Part shown: positions 15,718 to 24,248 of the stretch, piece by piece
Layout: every line of letters begins with the position of its first letter
How positions within the stretch are numbered: position 1 is the stretch's first letter
Assembly (NCBI GenBank): GCA_002717445.1
Contig: PBDY01000022.1
Location: 1-32,973, forward strand
Direction of reading: 5' to 3'
DNA from: Gammaproteobacteria bacterium
Lineage (GTDB): Bacteria > Pseudomonadota > Gammaproteobacteria > Steroidobacterales > UBA11654
DNA: 32,973 nucleotides
Notes under the pieces: model-generated
What the model was told of the DNA's origin: nothing
Databases searched by the model: none
What the model saw: the letters and a program-made list of their open reading frames with translations, nothing else
Program-made: the position numbers and the translations under genes

Positions 15718-15750
15718 TTACTTGCCATTTTACATTTCTGTATTTGCATA

Positions 15751-16944
15751 TCAACCAAATCTCGAAGGCCTAAAATGGTCTAGAATAGGAATATTTTTAT
15801 TTTCTAAAAGCTCTTCACTGATCAATTTTGAAACAATTGCTGCCAAACTGATTCCACTGTGCATCATAGACACATAAACGCCTTGCATCTTCTTTATTCT
15901 TCCAATGATTGGGATTCGATCCTTTGGCAAGGGTCTCCAACCGATTGAGACTTGATTGACGTGGATATTTTCTAGCCCACTGGTGAATTTTTTTGCAGTA
16001 TTTATGATTCTTTCTGTGTGCATTTGTTCAAATTCCTTAGATGGGAATATGCTCGGTCTTTCTTTTAAGCGGTCAATATGAGTCAACGGTGCACCGCCTT
16101 GCTCTCCCAAAACGATTACACCATCTTTTTGTTGATGAATGTGCACACCCGGCCCTACTATGATTCTATTAAATCGATTATCAACTGGTGCAGTTCTCAA
16201 GATGATTCCAGGAGTTGGAGTCGACGAGATATTTAGGCCCAAGTTTTTGTCAGTATTAATCCCACTGGCAAAGACTGCTTGATTCGTTTCAATCGTTCCT
16301 TGGTTTGTTTCAATTGATTTGATTTTTCCATTCTGTTGATTGAGTTTTAAAAACTCACATGGAAAAATGCTTTCTCCACCGAGTCTCTCAAATTTATTCT
16401 GAATCATCTGAATTGCTTGAACCGTATCTAGAGCACCATCAGATTTAGAATATGCAATTTGTTTTTTATTTCCAAAATAAACATTAGGCTCCATACGTTT
16501 AGCTTCCGATTTTGAGATGAGGTCTACAGGAGTAAATGTTGGATATTTCTTGACCTCATTGATCTCAGCGACGAGATTTTTTTGCTGACTGCTTTGTTTA
16601 AACCACTCAAGTGATCCATTCCATTTGATATCAAAGTGAAATTCTTTTTCCAGAGATCTATAGGCATCGATACCTAGTTGAGATAAAAGATTATAGCTAT
16701 AGGGCTTTTTGGGGTATGTAGCGTTGATCCAAGAAAAAGAGTTTCCACTTGCACCAGAAGCTGGATAATTTTTGTCTATCAGTGTGACTCTTGATCCTCT
16801 CTTAATCAGTTCATATGCGATCATTGTCCCTAGAATTCCTGCTCCAATGACCACTATATTTGTGTTTTTGAGTGTCTTTCCAAAGCTCTTACCGGAAGGC
16901 ATTGCCAGTAAGCCAATTAATTTTGTGAATGTTCTTCTATCCAT
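15751..16944 (-). CDS. FAD-dependent oxidoreductase, DAO family, with Tat-type leader
   Basis: A flavoprotein of the D-amino-acid-oxidase/dehydrogenase (DAO) family. Seen: the FAD Rossmann motif VVIGAGILG at about residues 31-39, SGASGNSFSW shortly after, and a C-terminal GWRPLPKDRIPIIGR segment typical of DAO enzymes. The N terminus MDRRTFTKLIGLLA carries RRTFTK, close to a twin-arginine export motif, so the folded enzyme may be sent to the periplasm. I chose the ATG at 16944 (397 residues), which puts the arginine pair at residues 3-4 and overlaps the preceding gene by eight bases; a longer reading from 16995 lacks sense as a leader. The substrate is unknown, likely an amino acid or amine. 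Confidence 0.85.
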   Translation of the reverse strand: MDRRTFTKLIGLLAMPSGKSFGKTLKNTNIVVIGAGILGTMIAYELIKRGSRVTLIDKNYPASGASGNSFSWINATYPKKPYSYNLLSQLGIDAYRSLEKEFHFDIKWNGSLEWFKQSSQQKNLVAEINEVKKYPTFTPVDLISKSEAKRMEPNVYFGNKKQIAYSKSDGALDTVQAIQMIQNKFERLGGESIFPCEFLKLNQQNGKIKSIETNQGTIETNQAVFASGINTDKNLGLNISSTPTPGIILRTAPVDNRFNRIIVGPGVHIHQQKDGVIVLGEQGGAPLTHIDRLKERPSIFPSKEFEQMHTERIINTAKKFTSGLENIHVNQVSIGWRPLPKDRIPIIGRIKKMQGVYVSMMHSGISLAAIVSKLISEELLENKNIPILDHFRPSRFG

Positions 16945-17554
16945 TTGAAGAGATCTCAATTGCGAGATATAAGAAAATAATACCGCTCGATGCAAATAAA
17001 GTTGTCAGCCCATGATAGAACTGATTTTCAGTTTTTAAGAGCTTATTGAAAAAAATCACAGTGAACGCAATAAAAAGAAATTGCAGAAAAACTATTTCTT
17101 GCTCAAAAAGGAAGTAGGCACTGAAGGTGTTTGCTGCTCCAATGATTGTGAGAGGTAAAAAAGGCAGTATCTTTTTGTAGTACATGATCGGCATCGCAAG
17201 AACGAGAAAGAAGCATAAGCATTTGATCAAGGTGTGATCTCCAATGAAACTGTATAGGATCAGGCACTGACCCATTACTATCGAAAAAGAAAAGAGACCG
17301 TCTAACAAACTATATCCATTACCACTTGCAGAACTTTCTGTGACATACCATTCATCAGAATGATTTTGGCATACCTCAAAAAAACTGCCCGCCATTAAAA
17401 ATAAAACAGCAAGGAAGAGACTCTGTTGATCATGGATACGAGCAGATAGAAATGATTCATTCTGGTTGATCATGGGGATAAAAATCAGTGGTATAAATAG
17501 TGCATATAAATGAATAGGGAGGATCCAAGCGCTCATTTTTGCATCTATTTTCAT
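16937..17554 (-). CDS. Multi-pass membrane protein of unknown function
   Basis: A 205-residue protein with about six to seven hydrophobic segments and a short polar loop after the second (EVCQNHSDEWYVTESSASGNG). I do not recognise the family. It begins with ATG at 17554 and overlaps the FAD oxidoreductase by eight bases, so the two are very likely translated together. It could anchor or receive electrons from the exported flavoprotein, but no heme-ligand pattern is clear. First gene of a five-gene minus-strand run that ends with SCO1. Confidence 0.8.
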   Translation of the reverse strand: MKIDAKMSAWILPIHLYALFIPLIFIPMINQNESFLSARIHDQQSLFLAVLFLMAGSFFEVCQNHSDEWYVTESSASGNGYSLLDGLFSFSIVMGQCLILYSFIGDHTLIKCLCFFLVLAMPIMYYKKILPFLPLTIIGAANTFSAYFLFEQEIVFLQFLFIAFTVIFFNKLLKTENQFYHGLTTLFASSGIIFLYLAIEISSNG

Positions 17555-17593
17555 TACAATTAATCATACAACACTCTATTTCAGAGGTTTGGA

Positions 17594-17622
17594 TTGATTG
17601 CTTTTTGTTATTGGGATAGATT
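17594..17622 (+). promoter_or_regulatory. Candidate promoter for the duplicated secreted protein gene
   Basis: TTGATT at 17594-17599 and TAGATT at 17617-17622 are 17 bases apart, each matching four of six sigma-70 consensus positions. A start of transcription would fall near 17629, so the 14-bp inverted repeat at 17652-17683 would lie in the 5' untranslated leader. Confidence 0.4.
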
Positions 17623-17651
17623 CTTGGCCTTTATTTTCTTTTAAAAGACTC

Positions 17652-17683
17652 ATAAAGATCAGTTAGGATTAACTGATCTTTAT
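17652..17683 (+). promoter_or_regulatory. Perfect 14-bp inverted repeat upstream of a strong ribosome site
   Basis: Arms ATAAAGATCAGTTA (17652-17665) and TAACTGATCTTTAT (17670-17683) are exact complements around a GGAT loop. The following AAGGAGG (17686-17692) is two bases away, and the ATG six bases after that. No U-run follows on either strand, so it is not an intrinsic terminator. In RNA it would be a stable hairpin next to an exposed, near-perfect Shine-Dalgarno; in DNA it could be an operator for a dimeric regulator. Confidence 0.65.
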
Positions 17684-17698
17684 AAAAGGAGGAATTTC

Positions 17699-18382
17699 AT
17701 GAGGATTATATTAACAATTTTGGCATTGATCACATTTGATCTTTACGCTGATGGCCATGCATCTGACGAATCTAAAGATAATGGCTATATGTTGCTATCA
17801 ACATATGAAATAGCACCGGGTCAAAATCCAGCTGACCTTGAGAAAGAACTGGCTCAATTACAGTTAGATCAGGAATCTTACGGATTCAATGATTGCGGAC
17901 TCTATCGCCACTGGTATGGAGGCCAAAGAGCGTATTATGCATATTGCTTCTTCTCTGATTTTGATCAGTTTGAGGCGATTCGTATAAAATCAGATGCCGA
18001 TGATGACCGAATGGCAATTACTCAGAATTATTCTGGTCATACCGATCATATACTGCATATTCAGAAAGCCAATTTAACAGAGGCACCAACCAATCTTCTT
18101 TGGATGAAATGGGAATTTGGACCATATCTGACCGTTGTAGAGAAACAAGAAAGGGCGGATAAACTCTTTGATGCATTCACTAGAGCATTTGGAGCGTGCA
18201 ACCTTTATTTTCATTCTTGGGGACCTGAAATTGCACACTATATCGATTGTGGATTTGAAAACTTCTCAGATTTTGGCAAAAAGCACGATGCTATCAATAA
18301 GATTTTGGCTGAAGAGCTTTCAACCGCAAAACTCGATATACTGGAGCACTCAGACGATTTATTAGTATTGATACAGGACTAA
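17699..18382 (+). CDS. Secreted protein with two duplicated C-x16-C domains
   Basis: A 227-residue protein with a short signal peptide (residues 1 to about 18, ending near LYADG). The rest is an internal duplication: CGLYRHWYGGQRAYYAYCFF at 66-85 matches CNLYFHSWGPEIAHYIDCGF at 167-186, with the pattern C-x-L-Y-x-H, then A-x-Y-x-x-C-x-F, then a following F-x-x-F. The cysteines are 17 apart in both copies (C66-C83 and C167-C184) and the copies are offset by 101 residues. Each half could be a dimeric alpha/beta-barrel (ABM-like) unit with one disulfide; this fold is inferred. I know no named family. The very strong Shine-Dalgarno suggests high expression. Confidence 0.85.
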   Translation: MRIILTILALITFDLYADGHASDESKDNGYMLLSTYEIAPGQNPADLEKELAQLQLDQESYGFNDCGLYRHWYGGQRAYYAYCFFSDFDQFEAIRIKSDADDDRMAITQNYSGHTDHILHIQKANLTEAPTNLLWMKWEFGPYLTVVEKQERADKLFDAFTRAFGACNLYFHSWGPEIAHYIDCGFENFSDFGKKHDAINKILAEELSTAKLDILEHSDDLLVLIQD

Positions 18383-18393
18383 TTTATAAGACT

Positions 18394-18422
18394 TTCAGGC
18401 AGTCAGACATCCTGACTGCTTG
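18394..18422 (+). terminator. Hairpin between convergent genes, probable terminator
   Basis: Stem TCAGGCAGTCAG / CTGACTGCTTGA, twelve pairs with one G-U, around the loop ACATC. It lies 11 bases after the secreted-protein stop and 8 bases before the trhO stop. On the plus strand it is followed by TTATGTTTT, an imperfect U-rich tract; on the minus strand the tail is poorer. It most likely ends the plus-strand transcript and may act in both directions. Confidence 0.65.
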
Positions 18423-18430
18423 ATTATGTT

Positions 18431-19369
18431 TTAGATTGCATTGGTTTTGTATGTTTTACCAATGTGTTCCTCACCCCTCTCTTTAGCGAGTTTGATTTGC
18501 TTTTGCCTTTCAGCAAATCGCATTTTTCTGTCTTCACTATGAGTTCCATGACAGTTTGGGCAACTAATTCCCTCAACGTACTGATCGGATACAATATCTT
18601 CCTCATCGATAGGCATTCTGCAGGCATGGCAAAGTGAAAAATCCCCTTCTAATAATCCATGCTTGATGGATACCCGATCATCAAAAACAAAACATTCTCC
18701 ATCCCAAAGGCTTTCGGCTTCATTCATATCTTCTAAATATTTTATTATTCCCCCATCCAATTGATAGACATCGGCACATCCATTCTTGATCAATAGTGAA
18801 CTCGCTTTTTCACAACGAACGCCTCCAGTACAAAACATGGCAACTCTTTTCTTATCAATCATTAATTTTTCAAGGTTGTCCTTGATCCATTTTGGGAACT
18901 CTCTGAAAGAATTTGTCTCTGGATTAATTGCATTCTTGAAAGACCCTATGGAATATTCGTATTGATTTCGTGTATCAATAACCAGAGTATCGTGATCATC
19001 GATCATTTCATTCCACTTTTCATTCTTAATGTGTTCACCAGTGCTTTCATAAGGATTAATATTGCTCACACCCATTGTCACGATCTCTTTTTTGATTTTT
19101 ACCTTCATCCTTGCAAAGGTTTTGCTAGATGCGTACGAGTACTTGGGTTCTAAATCTACAAGATGGGGATCAGTTTTTAAGAATTCCACCACTTCATTTA
19201 TGTGTTGATCTTTGCCTGATATGGTCCCATTGATGCCTTCATTGGCAAGAATGATGGTTCCGAGAATATTTCTTTTTATGCAAAAGCGTTCTAGATTTTT
19301 CTTTCTTTTGGAAACGCCGCCCCAGTTGACGAATTTATAAAAAGAAATGACTGTATTTTTTTCACTCAT
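18431..19369 (-). CDS. trhO: tRNA uridine-34 hydroxylase TrhO (rhodanese-like, YceA family)
   Basis: Oxygen-dependent hydroxylase that forms 5-hydroxyuridine at position 34 of certain tRNAs. Seen: the N-terminal FYKFVNWGG and ANEGINGTISG segments of the family, a central rhodanese domain with active-site CTGGVRCEKAS, and a C-terminal pair of C-x2-C motifs (CHAC, CPNC) that could bind zinc. The ATG at 19369 gives 312 residues and starts seven bases after the ispB stop; a TTG eight codons upstream would overlap ispB and is less likely. Family is clear. Confidence 0.92.
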   Translation of the reverse strand: MSEKNTVISFYKFVNWGGVSKRKKNLERFCIKRNILGTIILANEGINGTISGKDQHINEVVEFLKTDPHLVDLEPKYSYASSKTFARMKVKIKKEIVTMGVSNINPYESTGEHIKNEKWNEMIDDHDTLVIDTRNQYEYSIGSFKNAINPETNSFREFPKWIKDNLEKLMIDKKRVAMFCTGGVRCEKASSLLIKNGCADVYQLDGGIIKYLEDMNEAESLWDGECFVFDDRVSIKHGLLEGDFSLCHACRMPIDEEDIVSDQYVEGISCPNCHGTHSEDRKMRFAERQKQIKLAKERGEEHIGKTYKTNAI

Positions 19370-19376
19370 CTTGATA

Positions 19377-20399
19377 TCAATAAGCGCGATCAAGAATTAT
19401 TTCTGCCAAGCTGATCAGAGCTTTTTTATATTTGTTGTTGTCTAGTGATTGAATTGAATGCAATGCAGATTCTGTTTTCTCTCTGGCATCATTGATTGAC
19501 GAAGCAATTGAACCCGTTGTTTGAATGCATTCAATGATTTCTTCTGAATTTTGTGAGTCTTTATTCAAAATAGCTTCGCTGATTATTTTTTGCATGTCTG
19601 GCGTGGCGCGTTCAATGGCATAAATCATTGGCAGAGTTACCTTTCCATCAGCGAGATCATCTCCCACATCTTTTCCCATGATTTCAAAAGAGGAGGTATA
19701 GTCCAATACATCATCCACAATTTGATAGGCCATGCCCATTTCTTTACCAAAGATTTGAAGTGCATTGATTACAGTTTGAGACTGATTATTCAAAAGTCCA
19801 CCTACAACCATCGATGCTTCAAACAGTTTTCCAGTTTTTCGGTAAATCACCTCAAGATACTGCTCTTTATTGGTTTTAGGATTTCCACTGTTAATCAGTT
19901 GAAGTACTTCGCCTTCGGCGATTGTATTTGTTGCATCTGACATGACTTCCATAATGGCCATATGATTTATTTGCACCATTATTTGAAAAGCTCTCGAGTA
20001 AAGAAAGTCGCCAACCAGAATTGTCGATTCATTGCCATAACTCTGGTGCGCTGTTTTAATACCTCTTCTTGAATCGGAATTATCCACAACATCATCATGA
20101 AGCAGTGTAGCGGTATGGATAAACTCGATCATTGCTGCCGCTTTTACAACACGATCAAGATCGGATGCGCCACAAGCTTTTGCTGACAAAAGAACAATCA
20201 GGGGCCTAATTCTTTTTCCGCCGCTTTCAACAATGTATTGAGAGATACTGTTTATAAGCTCTATATCGCTTGACAACTGTTTCTCTATTTCTTGATCAAG
20301 CAATGACCATTCTTCAGAAACCAGGTCCCTTATTTCATTGAGAGATGCTTTTTGAGCACTAATTTTTTCTACGCTTTTCATTGTGTTCATCATTCTCAT
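19377..20399 (-). CDS. ispB: Polyprenyl (octaprenyl) diphosphate synthase
   Basis: Trans-prenyltransferase that builds the ubiquinone side chain from farnesyl and isopentenyl diphosphates. Seen: GGKRIRP, the first aspartate-rich motif LHDDVVDNSDSRRG and the second motif VDDVLDY. Divergent from rplU, as in many gammaproteobacteria, including E. coli. A TTG at 20420 is possible but would overlap a candidate extended -10 (TGATATATT), so the ATG at 20399 or one slightly downstream (20393, 20390 or 20381) is more likely. The chain length of the product cannot be read directly, so octaprenyl is by homology of context. Confidence 0.94.
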   Translation of the reverse strand: MRMMNTMKSVEKISAQKASLNEIRDLVSEEWSLLDQEIEKQLSSDIELINSISQYIVESGGKRIRPLIVLLSAKACGASDLDRVVKAAAMIEFIHTATLLHDDVVDNSDSRRGIKTAHQSYGNESTILVGDFLYSRAFQIMVQINHMAIMEVMSDATNTIAEGEVLQLINSGNPKTNKEQYLEVIYRKTGKLFEASMVVGGLLNNQSQTVINALQIFGKEMGMAYQIVDDVLDYTSSFEIMGKDVGDDLADGKVTLPMIYAIERATPDMQKIISEAILNKDSQNSEEIIECIQTTGSIASSINDAREKTESALHSIQSLDNNKYKKALISLAEIILDRAY

Positions 20400-20415
20400 T
20401 CTCGATGTCAGATTG

Positions 20416-20446
20416 AACAATATATCAGACCATTAAAATTATTGAA
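20416..20446 (-). promoter_or_regulatory. Candidate promoter for ispB-trhO
   Basis: On the minus strand a TGATATATT extended -10 (TATATT at 20424-20419) stands 16 bases from TTCAAT. Transcription would start about 13 bases before the ATG at 20399. The -35 is weak; the extended -10 carries the call. Confidence 0.4.
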
Positions 20447-20470
20447 TAAAAAAGCTTTAATCTATAGAAT
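20442..20470 (+). promoter_or_regulatory. Promoter for rplU-rpmA
   Basis: TTGAAT at 20442-20447 and TAGAAT at 20465-20470, spaced by 17 bases, match four and five of six consensus positions. The predicted start near 20477 gives a leader of about 27 bases before the rplU ATG, in keeping with a strong ribosomal-protein promoter. It overlaps the divergent ispB promoter region. Confidence 0.6.
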
Positions 20471-20503
20471 TGCGTTCACTTTACGTTGGATTGATTAGAG
20501 AAA

Positions 20504-20848
20504 ATGTACGCAATAATTAAAACAGGTGGCAAACAGTACCGAGTGACAAAAGGCGAGAAGCTTAAGCTTGAAAAACTGGATGCAGAAATTGGTAAAAAGG
20601 TAGTATTTGATGAGGTACTATCGGTGGGAGAAGGTGCCGATCTTAAAATTGGAACTCCATACTTAAAAGACGCAACAGTTGAAGCAAAGGTACTCGAGGA
20701 AGGAAAATCAAAGAAGATCGAAGTGGTCAAATTTAAAAGAAGAAAGAATTACAAAAGAAACTTCGGGCATCGTCAACATTATTCATTGGTTGAAATAACA
20801 AACATCACTGTCAAGAAGGCTCCATCCAAGAAGGAAGAAAAAGAATAA
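20504..20848 (+). CDS. rplU: 50S ribosomal protein L21
   Basis: Large-subunit protein that binds 23S rRNA near L20. The 114-residue sequence opens with MYAIIKTGGKQYRVTKGEKL, the family signature, and carries the basic FKRRKNYKRNFGHRQ segment. A lysine/glutamate-rich tail (KKAPSKKEEKE) makes it about ten residues longer than the 103-residue E. coli protein. Followed by rpmA after 18 bases. Confidence 0.98.
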   Translation: MYAIIKTGGKQYRVTKGEKLKLEKLDAEIGKKVVFDEVLSVGEGADLKIGTPYLKDATVEAKVLEEGKSKKIEVVKFKRRKNYKRNFGHRQHYSLVEITNITVKKAPSKKEEKE

Positions 20849-20866
20849 TCATTTAGAGGATTTATC

Positions 20867-21130
20867 ATGGCACACAAGAAAGCAGGCGGAAGTTCCAGAA
20901 ACGGTAGAGATTCAGAGTCCAAGAGACTGGGCCTTAAAAAGTATGGTGGCCAGATAGTTCAAGCCGGCAATATTATTGTCAGACAAAGAGGAACCAAGTT
21001 CCATCCAGGTAGAAATGTTGGGATCGGCAAGGATCATACATTGTTTGCAAAAATTGATGGCGAGCTGAAGTTTGAAAAAAAAGGGCCAAGCCTAAAGCAA
21101 TACGCTACAGTCACTCCTCTCTCAGACTAG
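20867..21130 (+). CDS. rpmA: 50S ribosomal protein L27
   Basis: Large-subunit protein whose N terminus reaches the peptidyl-transferase centre. [19 protein letters not shown] is the standard start, without the cleavable extension found in Firmicutes. 87 residues. A GAGGA ribosome site precedes the ATG. A hairpin-plus-U-run terminator lies 26 bases after its stop, so most rplU-rpmA transcripts probably end before obgE. Confidence 0.98.
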   Translation: MAHKKAGGSSRNGRDSESKRLGLKKYGGQIVQAGNIIVRQRGTKFHPGRNVGIGKDHTLFAKIDGELKFEKKGPSLKQYATVTPLSD

Positions 21131-21156
21131 CTCTCAATTCCACTCACCTTAATTCT

Positions 21157-22213
<1,057 letters not shown>

Positions 22214-22219
22214 GCTGCT

Positions 22220-22483
22220 TTATCCAATCGACTGAATTATTTTAACAAGCTTACTCTTTTGATTGGCTGCTTTATTTCGGTGAATGACACCTTTTCGAGC
22301 AAGAGAATCAATCAAAGGCTGAGCTTTCTTGTACTCATTGGAAGCTTCTTCTGAGTTTCCTTCGCTGGCAGCTTGCAAGACTCTCTTTACAGAGGTTCTC
22401 ATTCTATTTTTGAGCGCAATGTTCTTGTCTCTATTAGTTTTATTTTGCCTAGCTCTTTTCTTTGCTGAGGGAGTATTAGCCAT
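22220..22483 (-). CDS. rpsT: 30S ribosomal protein S20
   Basis: Primary 16S rRNA-binding protein. The 87-residue product begins MANTPSAKKRARQNKTNRDKN and is lysine/arginine-rich throughout, a standard S20. It is divergent from murJ, as in other gammaproteobacteria. ATG at 22483. Confidence 0.98.
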   Translation of the reverse strand: MANTPSAKKRARQNKTNRDKNIALKNRMRTSVKRVLQAASEGNSEEASNEYKKAQPLIDSLARKGVIHRNKAANQKSKLVKIIQSIG

Positions 22484-22528
22484 ATTTAATTACCTAGTAT
22501 TAAGCTTATTAATGTTAAAAAGGGGTGT

Positions 22529-22558
22529 ATTCTTTTATATTTTTAGGGTTATTGTCAA
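22529..22558 (-). promoter_or_regulatory. Candidate promoter for rpsT
   Basis: On the minus strand a perfect TTGACA (22558-22553) stands 18 bases from AAGAAT (22534-22529), which matches four of six -10 positions. Transcription would begin near 22522, about 40 bases before the rpsT ATG. Confidence 0.5.
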
Positions 22559-22627
22559 TAAATATTATTCATCAATCCTTACTTATTAAGATCTGATATC
22601 TTGTTATCATTCTTTTAAGTGAAAATA

Positions 22628-24226
22628 ATGCCAAAATCTATCGCAAGAGATAATCTTCTTAAATCGACCACTGTGGTTGGGTTTATGACATTCTTGTCAC
22701 GAATTTCTGGGCTGATCAGAGACATAATCTATGCGAGGTTATTTGGCGCGCTTCCTTTGATGGATGCTTTCTTGGTAGCATTCAGGGTTCCAAATTCCTT
22801 CAGGCGGTTTTTTGCTGAAGGTTCATTTTCTAGAGCATTTATTCCCGTCCTTTCAGACTATGAAGAAAATGAGAACGAGGAGGGAATCAGAGAGCTGATT
22901 GATAGGACAGCAGGGACATTGGGGCTTATTTTGTTCTTCATTACTTTTGTCGGCGTCATTTTCTCACCACTTCTGATTTTCTTATTTGCGCCAGGATTTT
23001 TAGAATCAAATGCAGGGAATGATCGTTATGAGCTTTCAATTGAAATGTTGAGGTTGACATTTCCTTATCTGCTTTTCATTTCACTGACTGCTTTATGCGG
23101 AGCAGTCTTAAATACCAAGAAACATTTCTGGGCAACTGCATTTAACCCAATCATCTTAAACATTGTCCTAATTCTTTTTGCTGTACTTATGTCGCCACGA
23201 TTTGAAAAACCTGGAACTGCATTGGCCCTTGGAGTCTTCATCGCTGGTATTTTGCAATTGCTTTTTTTACTTCCTTTCTTGAAGAATTATGACCGCTTGC
23301 CACGACCAAAATGGGGATGGAATCATTCTGGCGTAAAACGAGTGATTAAGCTTATGATTCCTTCGCTTATTGGAAGTTCAGCCTCTCAGATTAACCTATT
23401 GATCAATACTTTGATTGCCTCCTTTTTAGCGACTGGAAGTGTCAGCTGGATTTACTATTCTGATCGTTTGCTCGAGTTTCCCGTTGGGGTTTTCGGCGTT
23501 GCCTTATCAACAGTAGTTTTACCTTTTTTATCTAAAGAAAATGCTTTGGATAACCAAAAACAATTCAAAGAAACACTGCGCTGGGGATTAAGTCTCGCAT
23601 TATTGGTATCTGTTCCATCAGCAGCTGGCCTTTTTTTACTTTCTGGGCCACTGATTTCCACAATTTTCTTGGGAGGCAGTTTCAGTGGTTATGACTTAAT
23701 GATGACTGACATAAGTCTTAGAGGTTATTCAGTTGGCATCATAGGGCTTTGCATGGTTTTGGTTTTATCGCCTGCATTTTATGCAAGAGAAGACACAAAA
23801 ACGCCGCTCAGATATGGCCTTATTACACTATTGGTAAATGTTATTTTATCAATCGTTCTTGTTTCTTACCTTGTGAGCGAGAATTCCGAAATTCCTCATT
23901 TAGGCTTGGCTCTTTCTTTTTCAATTGCCTCAATCACCAATGCGGTATTATTGCTCTATCAGTTGATTAATGACGGCCTTATTGAGGTAGATAAAGATGG
24001 CCTCAAACATATTCTTCGGATTTCATTGGCCACGATTGGAATGATTGCTTTCTTAATAACTTTCAATCCAGATAATTCACTTTGGGTAAGCAGTGGGATC
24101 GCTGAAAGGATAAGATCCTTATTCTTTCTGATCTCATTGTCTGTCATCATTTATTTTTCAATTCTTTTTCTTCTGGGATTCAGGTTCAAGGACTTACGTA
24201 TTGAAACCACAAGCCAGCGACTATAA
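22628..24226 (+). CDS. murJ: Lipid II flippase MurJ
   Basis: Integral membrane protein of the MOP superfamily that carries lipid II across the inner membrane for peptidoglycan synthesis. Seen: the family N terminus TVVGFMTFLSRISGLIRD, DAFLVAFRVPNSFRRFFAEG and about fourteen hydrophobic segments. 532 residues from the ATG at 22628; a GTG three codons upstream is also possible. It leads into ileS after 22 bases. In many gammaproteobacteria ribF lies between murJ and ileS; it is missing here. Confidence 0.96.
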   Translation: MPKSIARDNLLKSTTVVGFMTFLSRISGLIRDIIYARLFGALPLMDAFLVAFRVPNSFRRFFAEGSFSRAFIPVLSDYEENENEEGIRELIDRTAGTLGLILFFITFVGVIFSPLLIFLFAPGFLESNAGNDRYELSIEMLRLTFPYLLFISLTALCGAVLNTKKHFWATAFNPIILNIVLILFAVLMSPRFEKPGTALALGVFIAGILQLLFLLPFLKNYDRLPRPKWGWNHSGVKRVIKLMIPSLIGSSASQINLLINTLIASFLATGSVSWIYYSDRLLEFPVGVFGVALSTVVLPFLSKENALDNQKQFKETLRWGLSLALLVSVPSAAGLFLLSGPLISTIFLGGSFSGYDLMMTDISLRGYSVGIIGLCMVLVLSPAFYAREDTKTPLRYGLITLLVNVILSIVLVSYLVSENSEIPHLGLALSFSIASITNAVLLLYQLINDGLIEVDKDGLKHILRISLATIGMIAFLITFNPDNSLWVSSGIAERIRSLFFLISLSVIIYFSILFLLGFRFKDLRIETTSQRL

Positions 24227-24248
24227 TATGCACATCAAATGAGCATCT

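Noticed and set aside
15584-15877. A plus-strand 97-codon frame over the FAD oxidoreductase end
   Set aside because: It is antisense to two frames in the active operon direction, and the small minus-strand membrane protein explains the gap better.
16945-16995. A 17-residue N-terminal extension of the FAD oxidoreductase
   Set aside because: It would push the twin-arginine motif away from the N terminus and increase overlap with the upstream gene.
17652-17683. The 14-bp inverted repeat as an intrinsic terminator
   Set aside because: No T-run follows the stem on either strand, and it stands directly before a start codon with a strong ribosome site.
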